Source: Betaproteobacteria bacterium
GTDB taxonomy: Bacteria > Pseudomonadota > Gammaproteobacteria > Burkholderiales > Burkholderiaceae_E
Length of the DNA: 10,015 nt
Direction of reading: 5' to 3'
Assembly (NCBI GenBank): GCA_009922405.1
Contig: RFVZ01000081.1
Coordinates: forward strand, 1 to 10,015
In this document: positions 4,134 through 10,015 of the stretch, piece after piece
How positions within the stretch are numbered: the stretch's first letter is position 1
Layout of the letters: each line of letters opens with the position of its first letter
Translations under genes and position numbers: made by a program
The notes under the pieces: generated by a model
Database searches by the model: none
Seen by the model: the letters and a program-made list of their open reading frames with translations, nothing else
What the model was told of the DNA's origin: nothing

Positions 4134-7112
4134 TCACTGGCCCTCGAGGAAGCTTTTGAGCTTATCGGCCCGACTTGGATGGCGCAATTTACGCAAAGCT
4201 TTCGCCTCAATTTGGCGAATCCGCTCTCGCGTTACATCAAATTGCTTACCAACCTCCTCAAGTGTGTGATCGGTGCTCATCTCGATGCCGAAGCGCATGC
4301 GCAAAACCTTGGCCTCGCGCGGCGTCAGCGAATCCAGCACTTCCTTGACCACGTTGTGCATGGAAGCGTGCAACGCAGCATCTGCCGGAGCGAGGGTCGC
4401 GGTGTCCTCAATGAAGTCACCGAGGTGCGAATCGTCGTCGTCCCCGATCGGTGTCTCCATCGAAATCGGTTCTTTGGCGATTTTGAGGATCTTGCGGATT
4501 TTGTCTTCCGGCATCTCCATCTTGACCGCCAACGTCGCCGGATCCGGCTCGATCCCAGTCTCCTGAAGAATCTGGCGGGAAATCCGGTTCATTTTGTTGA
4601 TCGTTTCGATCATGTGTACCGGAATCCGGATCGTGCGGGCCTGGTCAGCGATGGAACGCGTAATAGCCTGGCGGATCCACCAGGTCGCATACGTCGAAAA
4701 CTTGTATCCGCGCCGATATTCAAACTTATCGACCGCCTTCATCAAGCCGATATTGCCTTCCTGGATCAGATCTAAAAACTGTAATCCCCGGTTGGTGTAC
4801 TTCTTGGCGATCGAAATCACGAGGCGCAGATTGGCCTCGGTCATTTCGCGTTTGGCCTTACGTGCCTTGGCCTCGCCCATCGCCATTTGCTTGTTGATCT
4901 CTTTGAGATCAGGCAAGGGCAACATGACCCGCGCCTGGAGGTCGATTAACTTCTGCTGCAGATCCTGAATCGCCGGGATATTCCGGCGCAAGATGCCCAC
5001 ATAAGGGGCGCCCTGTTCGGTGACCTCCAGTACCAGCTTTTCACTCCAGCGCAGGTTGGTTTCATTACCAGGGAATCGACGAATAAACAGATCTCGCGGC
5101 AGCCCGACCTTGTCCACGCTGATGTTGAGAATCGCTCGTTCAAATGTCCGGACTTCTTCGACTTGTGTCCGCAGCGTATCCGCAAGCTTTTCAACGATCT
5201 TGGCCGTGAAGCGGATCGTCATCAGCGCTTCCTGGATCGCTGCCTGGGCTTTGAGATAAGCGGCGCTCTTATAGCCCTGCTTTTCATTCGCAGCGCGCAT
5301 GGCGCTAAAGCCCTCGGCGATCAAGGCAAACTTCTCGACCGCAGCCTTTTTCATCTCCTCGAGTTGCTTGCCATTGGCTGCAGCGGGATCGACATCCGCG
5401 TCGCCTTCCTCTTCTTCGAGGGCCTCTAGCGAAGGTGGTGGCGCGAAGCTCACATCCTTGGCATTAGGATCAACCAATCCGTCGACTACCTCGTCGATCC
5501 GCAAGGTACCCGCGTCAATCTTGCTGGAATAATTCAGGACTTCTTCGATCGTGGTGGGACATGCACTAATGGCGAGAACCATCTGACGCAGGCCGTCCTC
5601 GATCCGCTTGGCAATCTCGATCTCGCCTTCGCGAGTCAGCAACTCAACCGAGCCCATTTCGCGCATGTACATGCGAACAGGATCCGTCGTACGACCAAAT
5701 TCACTGTCGACGGTCGATAACGCGGCCTCGGCTTCTTCCTCGGCATCATCATCACTCGAGGCGACTGGGACGTTCTCGTTCATGAGCAGCGTCTCGGCAT
5801 CAGGCGCCTGCTCGTAAACCGCGATCCCCATGTCGTTGATGATGCCGATGATCGAATCGATCTGTTCGGCTTCCACCAAATCCTGCGGAAGATGATCGTT
5901 GATCTCGGCGTAGGTCAGGAACCCACGCTCCTTGCCGAGGCGAATCAGTTGCTTAAACTTGTTACGACGCGCTTCCTGCTCCTCCGGCGTACTCGCCGGT
6001 AACGCCAGCGCCTCCTTCATCAGCGCGCGTTCGCTCGCCTTACGGCTCTTTCCTTTTTTCGGGACAACGACTTCAACAATTTCCTCAGTCACGGAATCGT
6101 TATCGACTTCGTCTTCGAATCCACCAATTTCGCCTGAAGCAGTTTCGTCGCCCCCCAGATCATCGTCACCTGAGGAATCCGGATCATCGCCAGATTTCTT
6201 GGCAACCGCACCCTTAGCGCCCTTACCGCCCTTACCGCCCTTAACCGCGGGGGCAGGCTTAGGAGGCTTTGGCGGCTTACTCGCCGCCGCAAGCTTCAAA
6301 TTCTTGGCAGATGGCGGGGGCACTTCTGCGACGACGGACTTCGAACCCTTCGCGGCTCCAGTCGCCTTTACGACATCACTCGCCTTAGCGGCTTTGGCCG
6401 CCAGACCAGTCTTTTTCACTGGCTCAACTTGGGGTGCATCGACTAGCTCAACCGTTTTAGCTCCAACCTTCTTGCCAGCGGCGTTTGCAACGACAGGCTT
6501 GGTAGCGGCGGACTTGGCCGCACTCGGCTTGACCGCGCTGGGCTTGACCGCGCTGGGCTTGACAACGGAAGCCTCAACCACTGCAGCCTTGGCAACGGGC
6601 TGCTTCGTCGCAGCGGCTTTCTTGGACCCCTGCTCAGCACGCGCAATAATCTGCGTAGTTTCCGCACCCGCGAGCTTCACGGCAGGCGCACTTGGAGTCG
6701 ACCTGACGGCGCCTTTGGTCGCTGTCGGTGCGGTCTTAGTGACCTTCGCAGCCTTGGCCTGGGTTGCCGCAGTGGTTACCTCAGGCGAAGCTGTCCCCTT
6801 GGGAACCGTCGCCGTTTTTGCACCCTTGGCAACCTTGGGCGCAGGCACCTGATTGGCGACCACGGCCACCTTGGTCTTGGCCGCGGCATTGGCCTTGGTC
6901 ACCTTAGATGCCTTTGGAGCCGGAGCGGCTGGTTGGGTCGCAGAGGATTTCGCGGCCTTGGCCGCAGGCGCCTTGGCAACTTTGGAACCTGCCACCTCCT
7001 TCGGCCCGCCCGCAGGCTGTTTCGCAGCCGAGTTGGTAGCCTGGGGCTTGGGTTTTGCCGCACTGGACGCAGGATTGGCCTGATCGGCCAAATTCTTCGA
7101 GGCAGTCTTCAT
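4134..7112 (-). CDS. rpoD: RNA polymerase primary sigma factor (sigma-70) with very long N-terminal extension
   Basis: From the chosen ATG this is 992 residues, against 613 in E. coli. Core parts are all present: region 1.1 (about 378–450, ERGFLTYAEINDHLPQD), region 1.2 (about 477–510, DPVRMYMREMGSVELLTREG), a non-conserved region (about 510–750), and region 2 (about 757–840, including LDLIQEGNIGLMKAVDKFEY). Region 2.4 (TYATWWIRQAITR, 807–819) reads the -10 element. Region 3 follows, then region 4.2 with its helix-turn-helix (LEEVGKQFDVTRERIRQIEA, 951–970), which reads the -35. This is the essential sigma factor for housekeeping promoters. About 380 residues before region 1.1 are low complexity: first Ala/Lys/Pro-rich, then Gly/Lys, then acidic. 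An upstream start at 7154 would add 14 residues, but it lacks a ribosome binding site, whereas ATG 7112 has AGGAG four bases away. The tRNA follows by 16 bp. Confidence 0.95.
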   Translation of the reverse strand: MKTASKNLADQANPASSAAKPKPQATNSAAKQPAGGPKEVAGSKVAKAPAAKAAKSSATQPAAPAPKASKVTKANAAAKTKVAVVANQVPAPKVAKGAKTATVPKGTASPEVTTAATQAKAAKVTKTAPTATKGAVRSTPSAPAVKLAGAETTQIIARAEQGSKKAAATKQPVAKAAVVEASVVKPSAVKPSAVKPSAAKSAATKPVVANAAGKKVGAKTVELVDAPQVEPVKKTGLAAKAAKASDVVKATGAAKGSKSVVAEVPPPSAKNLKLAAASKPPKPPKPAPAVKGGKGGKGAKGAVAKKSGDDPDSSGDDDLGGDETASGEIGGFEDEVDNDSVTEEIVEVVVPKKGKSRKASERALMKEALALPASTPEEQEARRNKFKQLIRLGKERGFLTYAEINDHLPQDLVEAEQIDSIIGIINDMGIAVYEQAPDAETLLMNENVPVASSDDDAEEEAEAALSTVDSEFGRTTDPVRMYMREMGSVELLTREGEIEIAKRIEDGLRQMVLAISACPTTIEEVLNYSSKIDAGTLRIDEVVDGLVDPNAKDVSFAPPPSLEALEEEEGDADVDPAAANGKQLEEMKKAAVEKFALIAEGFSAMRAANEKQGYKSAAYLKAQAAIQEALMTIRFTAKIVEKLADTLRTQVEEVRTFERAILNISVDKVGLPRDLFIRRFPGNETNLRWSEKLVLEVTEQGAPYVGILRRNIPAIQDLQQKLIDLQARVMLPLPDLKEINKQMAMGEAKARKAKREMTEANLRLVISIAKKYTNRGLQFLDLIQEGNIGLMKAVDKFEYRRGYKFSTYATWWIRQAITRSIADQARTIRIPVHMIETINKMNRISRQILQETGIEPDPATLAVKMEMPEDKIRKILKIAKEPISMETPIGDDDDSHLGDFIEDTATLAPADAALHASMHNVVKEVLDSLTPREAKVLRMRFGIEMSTDHTLEEVGKQFDVTRERIRQIEAKALRKLRHPSRADKLKSFLEGQ
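6211..6246 (-). repeat. 9-bp tandem repeat in rpoD (Lys-Gly-Gly/Ala codons)
   Basis: Four consecutive 9-bp units of the form CCCTTACCG lie at 6211, 6220, 6229 and 6238; the middle two are identical and the outer two differ by one or two bases. On the coding strand they give the KGGKGGKGAKG stretch of the RpoD tail, at the border between its basic and acidic parts. Confidence 0.85.
6526..6563 (-). repeat. 15-bp tandem repeat in rpoD (KPSAV units)
   Basis: The 15-bp unit GGCTTGACCGCGCTG occurs perfectly at 6526–6540 and 6541–6555, and its first eight bases recur at 6556–6563. On the coding strand this gives the five-residue repeat VVKPSAVKPSAVKPSAAK in the Lys/Ala/Pro tail of RpoD. The near-perfect DNA identity suggests recent slippage. 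Confidence 0.9.
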
Positions 7113-7116
7113 TTCG

Positions 7117-7121
7117 CTCCT
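7117..7121 (-). promoter_or_regulatory. Ribosome binding site deciding the rpoD start
   Basis: AGGAG on the minus strand lies four bases (CGAA) upstream of the ATG at 7112. It is the strongest Shine-Dalgarno near the gene and is why the 7112 start is preferred over 7154. Confidence 0.7.
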
Positions 7122-7201
7122 GTCGGAAAGCGCCGGATGGGCTGTTCGAATCATGGCCGCAAAACTTACCAGAACGGCAAAATCACGGCGGGAAACCTGA
7201 C

Positions 7202-7228
7202 ATTATAACGCGGATGCTGAGCGGTCAT
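7202..7228 (-). promoter_or_regulatory. Probable rpoD promoter in the dnaG–rpoD gap
   Basis: The 145-bp gap between dnaG and rpoD carries a perfect TATAAT -10 on the minus strand (7207–7202). ATGACC (7228–7223) is a four-of-six match to TTGACA, but the 15-bp spacer is short. This would give a leader of roughly 80 bases before the rpoD ATG. In E. coli rpoD also has internal promoters that uncouple it from rpsU and dnaG. No terminator is visible in the gap, so operon read-through is also likely. Confidence 0.45.
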
Positions 7229-7257
7229 CTGCGATCATCGTCGCCTTAGTCACTTTC

Positions 7258-9183
7258 CTAGCGTCGAACGCGCCCGTAGGCCGCCTTGAGGGCGAGCATC
7301 CGACGTTGCAGGCCCTGATAACGCGCGCTATCGCCCGGCCCCGTAAGCCCACCTTCGACCAACTGGGCAATCTCGTCCTGCAGCCGCCCCAAGACCAATT
7401 CGGCCAGCGCGCGATGAAACTCTGGTCGGGCCTCGTCAAGCGACAGGCCCGCCCACGGCGATGCTTCGTGGGCACTCAGGCGGGCCAGCAGGTCGGGAGA
7501 GTCCTTCAACAAAGCAAGCACCGAGGCCAGCGATGCCCCCTCGGGCAAAGTCCGCAGCCGTCGCAACCAGGATTGCACCTCGGCCGGTAGTTCCGCCGGC
7601 GTAAGACACGCCGAATCGGCTTCGATCCCCGCGTGCGCCCAGCGGACTCCGGGGTCAATCGTGGGCGCACGGTCGCTTGGATCCAGTGGAATCTCAAATG
7701 CGAGCGAAGGATGTCGCCCCGCCAACCCAAAAATGCGCTCGATCGCTGGCACCGCTGTTGCCCGCTGCGGCGAGAGTCGGCGCAAGGGCGGCCTTGACCG
7801 AGGCCCACTTGGGCCACTGATCCCATAAAAGCGCTCAAGATCCTCCGCTCCGACCTGAACACTGTCGGCCACCCGGCGAATTAACTGTTGACGTAGCGCA
7901 GCCGCTGGGAGCGCCATGATGTACTCGCGTGACTGTGACTGAAGCTGCGCGCGTCCCTCAGGTTGAGTTAAATTAACGCGCGAAGACAGTTCGCGCAGCA
8001 AGAACTCCGATAGCGGCATTGCCTCGGCCAGCGCTGCGGCCCACCCCTCGGACCCCTTTTCGCGCACGAAGCTATCGGGATCGTGCGTGGTTGGCAAAAA
8101 CAAAAATTCGATCCGGCGCGTGTCGGTTGCATGCGGAAGACTGGCCTCGAGGGCTCGCCAGGCGGCTTTCCGACCAGCCCGGTCGCCATCAAATGCGAAC
8201 GTGATTCGGTCAACCAGACGGGACAACACCCTCACATGATCGGGCGTCGTCGCCGTACCAAGGGTCGCCACTGCGTTTTCGACCCCGTGCTGAGCCAGCA
8301 TGACCACATCCATGTAGCCCTCCACCACGACAGCTGCGTTCAACTGGCGCAAGGCGTCGCGGGCTTCGTAGAGCCCGTAGAGCTCTCGACCCTTGCTAAA
8401 AAGTGGCGTCTCAGGACTATTCAGGTACTTGGGCTCCCCCTGATCGATCACACGACCGCCAAAGCCGATGACATGCCCACGGGCGTTTCGAATCGGAAAC
8501 ATGATCCGATCCCGAAACCGGTCGTACCGCCTGCGCCGAACGAACTTAGTATCTGGAGCCGCTTCTGAAACCGCTTCTGACGCCGAAGCTGACAGCGCAC
8601 GCGGTGAGGCATCTGGCGCCGCTTCCGGCGCGATCACCAGCCCTGACTCAACCAGGCTTGAGTCACCATAATTCTCAAATGCCGCTTCGAGAGCTTGCCA
8701 ACCCGGCGGGGCGTAGCCGATTCGAAACCGCGCTGCGGTTTGCCCGGAAAGCCCCCTGCGCTTGAGATACTCAATTGCGTGCTGTGCGTCCCGCAGTCGA
8801 TGCCCGTAAAATTTCGCCGCCCGCTCAACCGTCTGGATGAGGTCGGGCGCGCGCGCCCTTGCGGCCGCGGCTTTGGGGTCCCTGTCACCCTGTTCGTTGG
8901 GAACGTTAAGCCCAAGGTCTTGAGCGAGATCCTTCACCGCGTCGACGAAACCGTAGCCTGAAAACGCCATCAAAAAATCAATGGCGGTCCCATGCTGGCC
9001 GCAGCCAAAGCAGTGGTAGAACTGTTTGATTGGACTGACAGAAAAAGAAGGTGATTTTTCACCATGGAAGGGACACAAGCCCATCCAGTTGGCGCCGCCC
9101 TTGCGCAACTTCACGTGGCGACCGACCACGTCGACGATGTCAACGCGGGCCAACAATTCCTGGATGAATGATTGCGGGATCAC
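7258..9183 (-). CDS. dnaG: DNA primase
   Basis: This is a 641-residue primase; E. coli DnaG has 581. It makes RNA primers for lagging-strand synthesis and is recruited by the DnaB helicase. The N-terminal zinc-binding domain has Cys37, His40, Cys58 and Cys61 (CPFH … CFGC). The catalytic core contains YDRFRDRIMFPI (220–231), FGGRV (241–245), and a Toprim fold with VVEGYMDV (286–293, Glu288) and FDGDRAG (331–337, Asp332 and Asp334), which bind catalytic metal. From about residue 450 to the end is the helicase-binding region, with FGLAGRHPSLA (485–495) as its recognisable start. The start is GTG at 9183, which gives the usual MIPQSFIQELLARVDIVDVV opening; its Shine-Dalgarno is weak. An odd Ala/Ser/Glu-rich insert occupies 185–219, where E. 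coli has only a short loop. The gene lies 67 bp after yqeY and 145 bp before rpoD. Confidence 0.96.
   Translation of the reverse strand: MIPQSFIQELLARVDIVDVVGRHVKLRKGGANWMGLCPFHGEKSPSFSVSPIKQFYHCFGCGQHGTAIDFLMAFSGYGFVDAVKDLAQDLGLNVPNEQGDRDPKAAAARARAPDLIQTVERAAKFYGHRLRDAQHAIEYLKRRGLSGQTAARFRIGYAPPGWQALEAAFENYGDSSLVESGLVIAPEAAPDASPRALSASASEAVSEAAPDTKFVRRRRYDRFRDRIMFPIRNARGHVIGFGGRVIDQGEPKYLNSPETPLFSKGRELYGLYEARDALRQLNAAVVVEGYMDVVMLAQHGVENAVATLGTATTPDHVRVLSRLVDRITFAFDGDRAGRKAAWRALEASLPHATDTRRIEFLFLPTTHDPDSFVREKGSEGWAAALAEAMPLSEFLLRELSSRVNLTQPEGRAQLQSQSREYIMALPAAALRQQLIRRVADSVQVGAEDLERFYGISGPSGPRSRPPLRRLSPQRATAVPAIERIFGLAGRHPSLAFEIPLDPSDRAPTIDPGVRWAHAGIEADSACLTPAELPAEVQSWLRRLRTLPEGASLASVLALLKDSPDLLARLSAHEASPWAGLSLDEARPEFHRALAELVLGRLQDEIAQLVEGGLTGPGDSARYQGLQRRMLALKAAYGRVRR
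8551..8627 (-). repeat. Short direct repeats building the DnaG low-complexity insert
   Basis: ATCTGGAGCCGCTTCTG at 8551–8567 recurs as ATCTGGCGCCGCTTCCG at 8611–8627, exactly 60 bp away, with 15 of 17 bases identical. Within the interval CCGCTTCTGA occurs twice, at 8559–8568 and 8571–8580, a 12-bp period. On the coding strand these encode the repeated EAAPD and SEA motifs of the insert at residues 185–219. Confidence 0.75.
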
Positions 9184-9250
9184 AGCGCGTTAGTACCGCC
9201 GCAGGTCACAGCGCCGGCTCGCCGTCTACTTTTCGCCTGCTGGAAGCAGC

Positions 9251-9727
9251 CTATTTGACTGCCGCCAGACGGGCTTTGACTAGCCCAGATGCCTTAGAGA
9301 CATCGGTTCGACCTGCAAGACGAGGTTTCAGGATGGCCATTACCCGCCCCATATCTGCGGCCGACAGCGCGTCAGAGCCGTCCCCCTTCGCCGCGAGGGC
9401 TTCAAGCATTGCCGCCTCAATGACCACATCGACCTCAGCGTCCGAAAAAGGCTGGGGCAGATATGCACTAAGCACGTCCACCTCAGCGCGCTCCTGGTCC
9501 GCCAGATCTTTCCGTCCGGCAGTTTCGTACTGAGCGATGGAGTCACGGCGCTGCTTGAGCATGCGGTCGATGACCGTGGTCACACCAAGGTCGTCGAGTT
9601 CGGTCTGATCATCGATTTCGCGCTGGCGAAAAGCTGAAATCAGCAGGCGGATGGTTCCAAGACGAGTGACGTCCTTCGCCCGCATGGCCGCTTTCATGTC
9701 GTCCTGAATCTGTTCCTTCAGTGTCAT
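9251..9727 (-). CDS. yqeY: YqeY/GatB C-terminal-domain-like protein
   Basis: This 158-residue protein (MTLKEQIQDDMKAAMRAKDVTRLGT… at the N-terminus) is a stand-alone YqeY-family member. It has a helical N-terminal domain (AMRAKD, then IRLLISAFRQREID) and a C-terminal domain with the conserved DMGRVMAILKPRLAGRTD (about 128–145) that resembles the tail of the GatB amidotransferase subunit. In GatB this domain helps bind tRNA. The role of the free-standing protein is not settled; a tRNA-related function is suggested by homology only. The ATG at 9727 has GGGAG nine bases upstream (9741–9737). The gene lies 74 bp after rpsU and 67 bp before dnaG. E. coli lacks it at this site, but it is common here in betaproteobacteria and some other groups. 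Confidence 0.9.
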   Translation of the reverse strand: MTLKEQIQDDMKAAMRAKDVTRLGTIRLLISAFRQREIDDQTELDDLGVTTVIDRMLKQRRDSIAQYETAGRKDLADQERAEVDVLSAYLPQPFSDAEVDVVIEAAMLEALAAKGDGSDALSAADMGRVMAILKPRLAGRTDVSKASGLVKARLAAVK

Positions 9728-9750
9728 CCTGAATCACTCCCTAAGAGCAA

Positions 9751-9772
9751 ACCCACGCCTTGGCAGCGGGGT
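9751..9772 (-). terminator. Possible weak attenuator between rpsU and yqeY
   Basis: On the minus strand ACCCCGC and GCGTGGGT form a seven-pair stem with one bulged T and a 7-base loop, followed by TTGCTCTT, a poor T tract. E. coli has a partial terminator after rpsU that lowers expression of the downstream genes, and this hairpin sits in the matching place. The match is weak and could be chance. Confidence 0.3.
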
Positions 9773-9801
9773 GATGAATTCAAGAGGCAAAGGACGTTCG
9801 A

Positions 9802-10014
9802 TCAGTACATGCGCTTGGGCAATTGCTGACTACGAATGCGCTTGTAGTGACGTTTGACTGCTGCCGCCTTCTTGCGCTTGCGCTCGGCGGTGGGCTTCTC
9901 ATAGAACTCGCGCGCGCGCAGCTCGGTGATGATTCCTGCTTTTTCGATCGTGCGCTTGAATCGCCGGAGGGCGACATCAAAAGGCTCGTTTTCCTTGATC
10001 CGGACGTTTGACAT
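9802..10014 (-). CDS. rpsU: 30S ribosomal protein bS21
   Basis: This is a complete 70-residue protein, against 71 in E. coli. It is strongly basic and has the family signatures NEPFDVALRRFKR (9–21) and REFYEKPTAERKRKKAAAVKR (35–55), with an Arg/Lys-rich C-terminus (RIRSQQLPKRMY). bS21 sits on the 30S platform near the anti-Shine-Dalgarno region and helps initiation. The ATG is at 10014–10012, one base from the window edge, so its ribosome binding site and the operon promoter cannot be seen. It is the first gene of the rpsU–yqeY–dnaG–rpoD unit. Confidence 0.96.
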   Translation of the reverse strand: MSNVRIKENEPFDVALRRFKRTIEKAGIITELRAREFYEKPTAERKRKKAAAVKRHYKRIRSQQLPKRMY

Positions 10015-10015
10015 A

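Noticed and set aside
4179..4775. A 198-codon plus-strand frame opposite rpoD
   Set aside because: It is antisense to the highly conserved sigma regions 2–4, whose reading frame is unambiguous; it has no recognisable domain or ribosome binding site.
5932..6852. A 306-codon open frame on the plus strand antisense to the rpoD tail
   Set aside because: The Ala/Lys codons of the tail (GCC, AAG) read backwards as GGC and CTT, which avoid stops. The product is low complexity with no domain, and rpoD is certain on the other strand.
6189..7112. The rpoD tail as a separate histone-like gene fused by an assembly error
   Set aside because: The frame is continuous, has one good ribosome binding site before the tail, and such tails are known on betaproteobacterial RpoD, so a natural single protein is the simpler reading.
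8083..8568. A 161-codon plus-strand frame opposite dnaG
   Set aside because: It is antisense to the primase Toprim core and has no recognisable family.
9237..9249. CTGCT/AGCAG hairpin after yqeY as a terminator
   Set aside because: The stem is only 5 bp and no T run follows on the minus strand, so read-through into dnaG is expected.
1..10015. CRISPR array, insertion sequence, prophage or defence island
   Set aside because: No spaced identical repeats, terminal inverted repeats, transposase, integrase or defence domains were seen; a tRNA is present but no attachment-site duplication of its 3' end was noticed.

Overview
The window reads as ordinary chromosomal housekeeping DNA of a proteobacterium, most likely a betaproteobacterium. 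Three things suggest this: the order rpsU–yqeY–dnaG–rpoD with a CAU-anticodon tRNA directly after rpoD, a sigma-70 with a long Ala/Lys/Pro-rich N-terminal tail, and fairly GC-rich coding sequence. The sequence alone does not give a genus.

Layout from left to right. At 1–411 (minus strand) is the N-terminal part of a DEAD-box RNA helicase of the RhlE type, cut by the window edge. A roughly 200-bp divergent intergenic region follows, with a possible operator dyad and weak promoter elements. Then comes sthA (plus strand, 614–2014), a soluble pyridine nucleotide transhydrogenase. Converging on it is a two-gene minus-strand unit: a family 4-type glycosyltransferase (2786–3955) followed by a polysaccharide deacetylase (2027–2761), probably for cell-surface glycan synthesis. 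Their likely terminator lies inside the 3' end of sthA.

From about 4005 to the right edge, everything is on the minus strand and forms the classical macromolecular-synthesis operon. In transcription order it is rpsU (ribosomal protein bS21), yqeY (GatB/YqeY-family protein), dnaG (primase), rpoD (primary sigma factor), a tRNA with CAU anticodon (best read as tRNA-Ile2), and an intrinsic terminator. The unit ties together initiation of translation, replication and transcription. A TATAAT element just upstream of rpoD suggests rpoD also has its own promoter.

I found no mobile element, CRISPR array, phage or obvious new defence system. The most notable points are a roughly 380-residue histone-H1-like low-complexity extension on RpoD with internal tandem repeats, a repeat-built low-complexity insert in the RNA polymerase core of DnaG, and a nine-base homopolymer inside the glycosyltransferase gene. 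Also of note are the tRNA only 16 bp after the rpoD stop codon and a terminator embedded in sthA coding sequence.
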